Positions 4,060 to 5,593 of a stretch of 5,593 nucleotides of DNA are shown here, piece by piece. Position 1 is the stretch's first letter. The number at the start of each line of letters is the position of its first letter. Under the pieces are notes generated by a model, which saw only the letters and a program-made list of their open reading frames with translations, was not told the origin of the DNA and did not search any database. The translations under genes and the position numbers were made by a program. Source of the DNA: an uncultured Eubacteriales bacterium (GTDB lineage: Bacteria > Bacillota_A > Clostridia > Oscillospirales > Oscillospiraceae); assembly GCA_949451265.1 (NCBI GenBank), contig CASTQR010000114.1, forward strand, positions 1-5,593, in the 5' to 3' direction.

Positions 4060-5593
4060 ATGAAAGTCATCCATCTCATCAGCGGCGGGGACACCGGCGG
4101 GGCCAAAACCCACATTCACACCCTGCTCCAGGGTCTGAACCGGCACATCCAGGCGGACATGGTGTGCTTCACCGACGGGCCCTTCACCCAGGAGGCCCGT
4201 GAACTGGGCATCCATACCGACGTGCTGACCGGCATCCTCCCCAACCTGCTGAAGGCCCTCCGGGACAAGATCCGGCAGGGGGGCTATGACATCATCCACT
4301 GCCACGGCTCCCGGGGGAACCTGATGGGGGCCCTGCTGAAGCGTTCCACCGGCCTGCCCCTGGTGTCCACCGTCCATTCCGACCCCAAAATCGACTACAT
4401 GGGCCGCCCCCTGGCCGCCCTCACCTTCGGCACCCTGAACAGCTGGGCCCTGCGGCGGATCCCCAGCCACATCGGCGTGTCCCAGCCCATGGTGGATCTG
4501 CTCATCGACCGGGGGTACGACCCCCAGGCCGTGTTTGACATCCCTAATGGCCTGGACTTCTCCAACCCCACCTCAAAGCTCACCCGGCGGGAGTACCTGT
4601 CCTCCCTTGGGCTGGACTGGCCGGACGATTCGGTGATCGCGGGCATCGCCGCCCGGCTGAACCCGGTGAAGGACATGGGCACCCTGCTGCGGGGCTTTGC
4701 CCTGGCCCATCAGGAACAGCCCAAGCTCCGCCTGATCATCGCCGGGGAGGGCGAGGAGGGCCCCGCCCTGCGCCGGCTGGCCCAGGAACTGGGGGTGGAG
4801 GATGTGGTGTGCTTCGCCGGCTGGGTGGAGGACACCGACAGCTTCTACCACGCTCTGGACATCAACACCCTCACCTCCCTGTCCGAGGGCTTCCCCTACT
4901 CCCTGCCCGAGGGGGCCCGGTTCGCCCTGCCCACCGTGGCCACAAACGTGGGCGGCGTCCCCTCCCTCATCCGCCACAATGTCACCGGCCTGCTGTTCCA
5001 GCCCAGGGATCACGAGGCCCTGGGCCGCCATCTGGCGGAGCTGGCCGCTAACCCCGCCCTGCGCCGCCGCCTGGGGGACAAGCTGCTGGAAAAGGCCGGG
5101 GCGGAGTACTCCATTGAGAACACCGTCCGGCGGCAGCTGGAGATCTACGACACCATCCTCCGCCGGAGGGCTCGGGCCGCCCGGAAGCGGGACGGCGTGA
5201 TCCTCTGCGGGGCCTACGGCCAGAACAACGCCGGGGACGAGGCGGTGCTGAAGGCCCTGGTGGCGGAGCTGCGCTCCATCGACCCGGATATGCCCCTGTG
5301 GGTCATGACCCGGAAGCCCAAGGCCACCCGGCGGGTCCACCGGGTGGGGGCTGTCTACACCTTCAACTTCCCGGCCTTCTGCCGCCGTATGTCCAAGTCC
5401 GTGCTGTACGCCAACGGCGGCGGTTCCCTGATCCAGGACGTGACCAGCCACCGCTCCCTTTGGTTCTACCTGTTCACCCTGGCTGCCGCCCACCGCTTAG
5501 GCTGCAAGGTGATGATGTACGGCTGCGGCATCGGCCCCATCCAGTCCCCCCGGAACCGGAAGCGGGCGGGCCGGATCATCAACCGGAACGTGG
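4060..5593 (+). CDS. GT4 glycosyltransferase fused to CsaB-type polysaccharide pyruvyl transferase (3' end beyond window)
   Basis: 511 residues are visible with no stop. Residues 1-366 form a GT-B fold glycosyltransferase of family GT4: N-terminal 'LISGGDTGGAKTHIHTLL' (6-23), IHCHGS (79-84), STVHSD (103-108), 'IPNGLDF' (161-167), donor-site ARLNPVKD (198-205), IIAGEGEE (226-233) and the E-x7-E pair Glu276/Glu284. Family members move a sugar from a nucleotide donor to a cell-surface acceptor. After a very basic linker (368-378) a polysaccharide pyruvyl transferase domain begins: ILCGAYGQNNAGDEA (381-395), LYANGGGSLIQD (449-460) and YGCGIGP (487-493), the CsaB signature. CsaB adds ketal pyruvate from phosphoenolpyruvate to a wall polysaccharide that binds SLH-domain proteins. 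ATG 4060 follows GGAGG (4050-4054) by five bases, with a strong promoter at 3963-3991. The frame is continuous across the junction, with no RBS before the second domain. One protein may thus add a sugar and pyruvylate the chain (inference). The rest of the CsaB domain lies outside. Confidence 0.88.
   Translation, partial: MKVIHLISGGDTGGAKTHIHTLLQGLNRHIQADMVCFTDGPFTQEARELGIHTDVLTGILPNLLKALRDKIRQGGYDIIHCHGSRGNLMGALLKRSTGLPLVSTVHSDPKIDYMGRPLAALTFGTLNSWALRRIPSHIGVSQPMVDLLIDRGYDPQAVFDIPNGLDFSNPTSKLTRREYLSSLGLDWPDDSVIAGIAARLNPVKDMGTLLRGFALAHQEQPKLRLIIAGEGEEGPALRRLAQELGVEDVVCFAGWVEDTDSFYHALDINTLTSLSEGFPYSLPEGARFALPTVATNVGGVPSLIRHNVTGLLFQPRDHEALGRHLAELAANPALRRRLGDKLLEKAGAEYSIENTVRRQLEIYDTILRRRARAARKRDGVILCGAYGQNNAGDEAVLKALVAELRSIDPDMPLWVMTRKPKATRRVHRVGAVYTFNFPAFCRRMSKSVLYANGGGSLIQDVTSHRSLWFYLFTLAAAHRLGCKVMMYGCGIGPIQSPRNRKRAGRIINRNV

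Noticed and set aside
3946..4470. Upstream extension of the PAP2 frame to 4470
   Set aside because: The extra residues are antisense to the GT4 domain, look like low-complexity shadow sequence and would abolish the well-placed RBS and promoter. The PAP2 protein starts naturally at 3945.
5163..5200. A separate start for a free-standing CsaB gene (GTG near the domain junction)
   Set aside because: The only purine-rich stretch is about 30 bases away, no ATG is nearby and the frame is continuous with the GT domain, so a fusion is simpler.
4573..5493. A 306-codon minus-strand frame and short plus-strand frames (4802-5200, 4809-5051) within the glycosyltransferase region
   Set aside because: All are alternative-frame shadows of the continuous GT4-CsaB frame, which shows conserved motifs throughout.

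Overview
The window looks like chromosome from a high-GC member of the Clostridia, most likely Oscillospiraceae (Flavonifractor/Oscillibacter/Lawsonibacter-like). This is inferred from strong G/C preference at third codon positions, Gram-positive Shine-Dalgarno sites (AAGGAGG), clear sigma-A promoters with 17-bp spacers, and the gene set: a DUF1292 protein, a membrane-anchored parvulin, a YrvM/TcdA-type enzyme and a CsaB domain. No mobile element, CRISPR array, tRNA or rRNA is visible.

Layout. Bases 1-230 are a divergent regulatory region. One good promoter points left out of the window, with a GC-rich structured leader. Another points right into a small, extremely acidic DUF1292 gene (229-513). 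Next comes a roughly 230-base non-coding stretch that folds like a 6S RNA (about 551-740) and ends in a very strong intrinsic terminator (742-771). A near-consensus extended -10 promoter (801-829) then drives a 522-aa membrane-anchored foldase (892-2460) with what looks like two parvulin units in tandem, closed by its own terminator (2475-2509). After an AT-richer gap holding a nested inverted repeat lies tcdA (2688-3407), a tRNA ct6A37 dehydratase. It overlaps tail to tail by 32 bases with a leftward PAP2 phosphatase gene (3376-3945). That gene is divergent from a glycosyltransferase gene starting at 4060, which runs off the right edge. The two promoters are back to back, and a 6-bp inverted repeat covers the leftward -35 box.

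Function. The right-hand pair points to the cell envelope. The gene at 4060 encodes, in one reading frame, a GT4 glycosyltransferase followed by a CsaB-type polysaccharide pyruvyl transferase domain. CsaB proteins add ketal pyruvate to secondary cell wall polymers that hold SLH-domain surface proteins. The PAP2 phosphatase could recycle the polyprenyl carrier for such a polymer, and the parvulin foldase acts on exported proteins. The left-hand part is housekeeping: a DUF1292 gene, a candidate 6S RNA (regulator of RNA polymerase) and tcdA. In Bacillus subtilis the 6S-1 RNA gene is also close to the tcdA homologue yrvM, which supports the RNA call.

The items most worth a second look are the GT4-CsaB fusion, the 6S RNA candidate, the leftward leader with some T-box-like sequence, and the divergent promoter with its inverted repeat. 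None of the genes is of an unknown class, and I see no wholly new system here.
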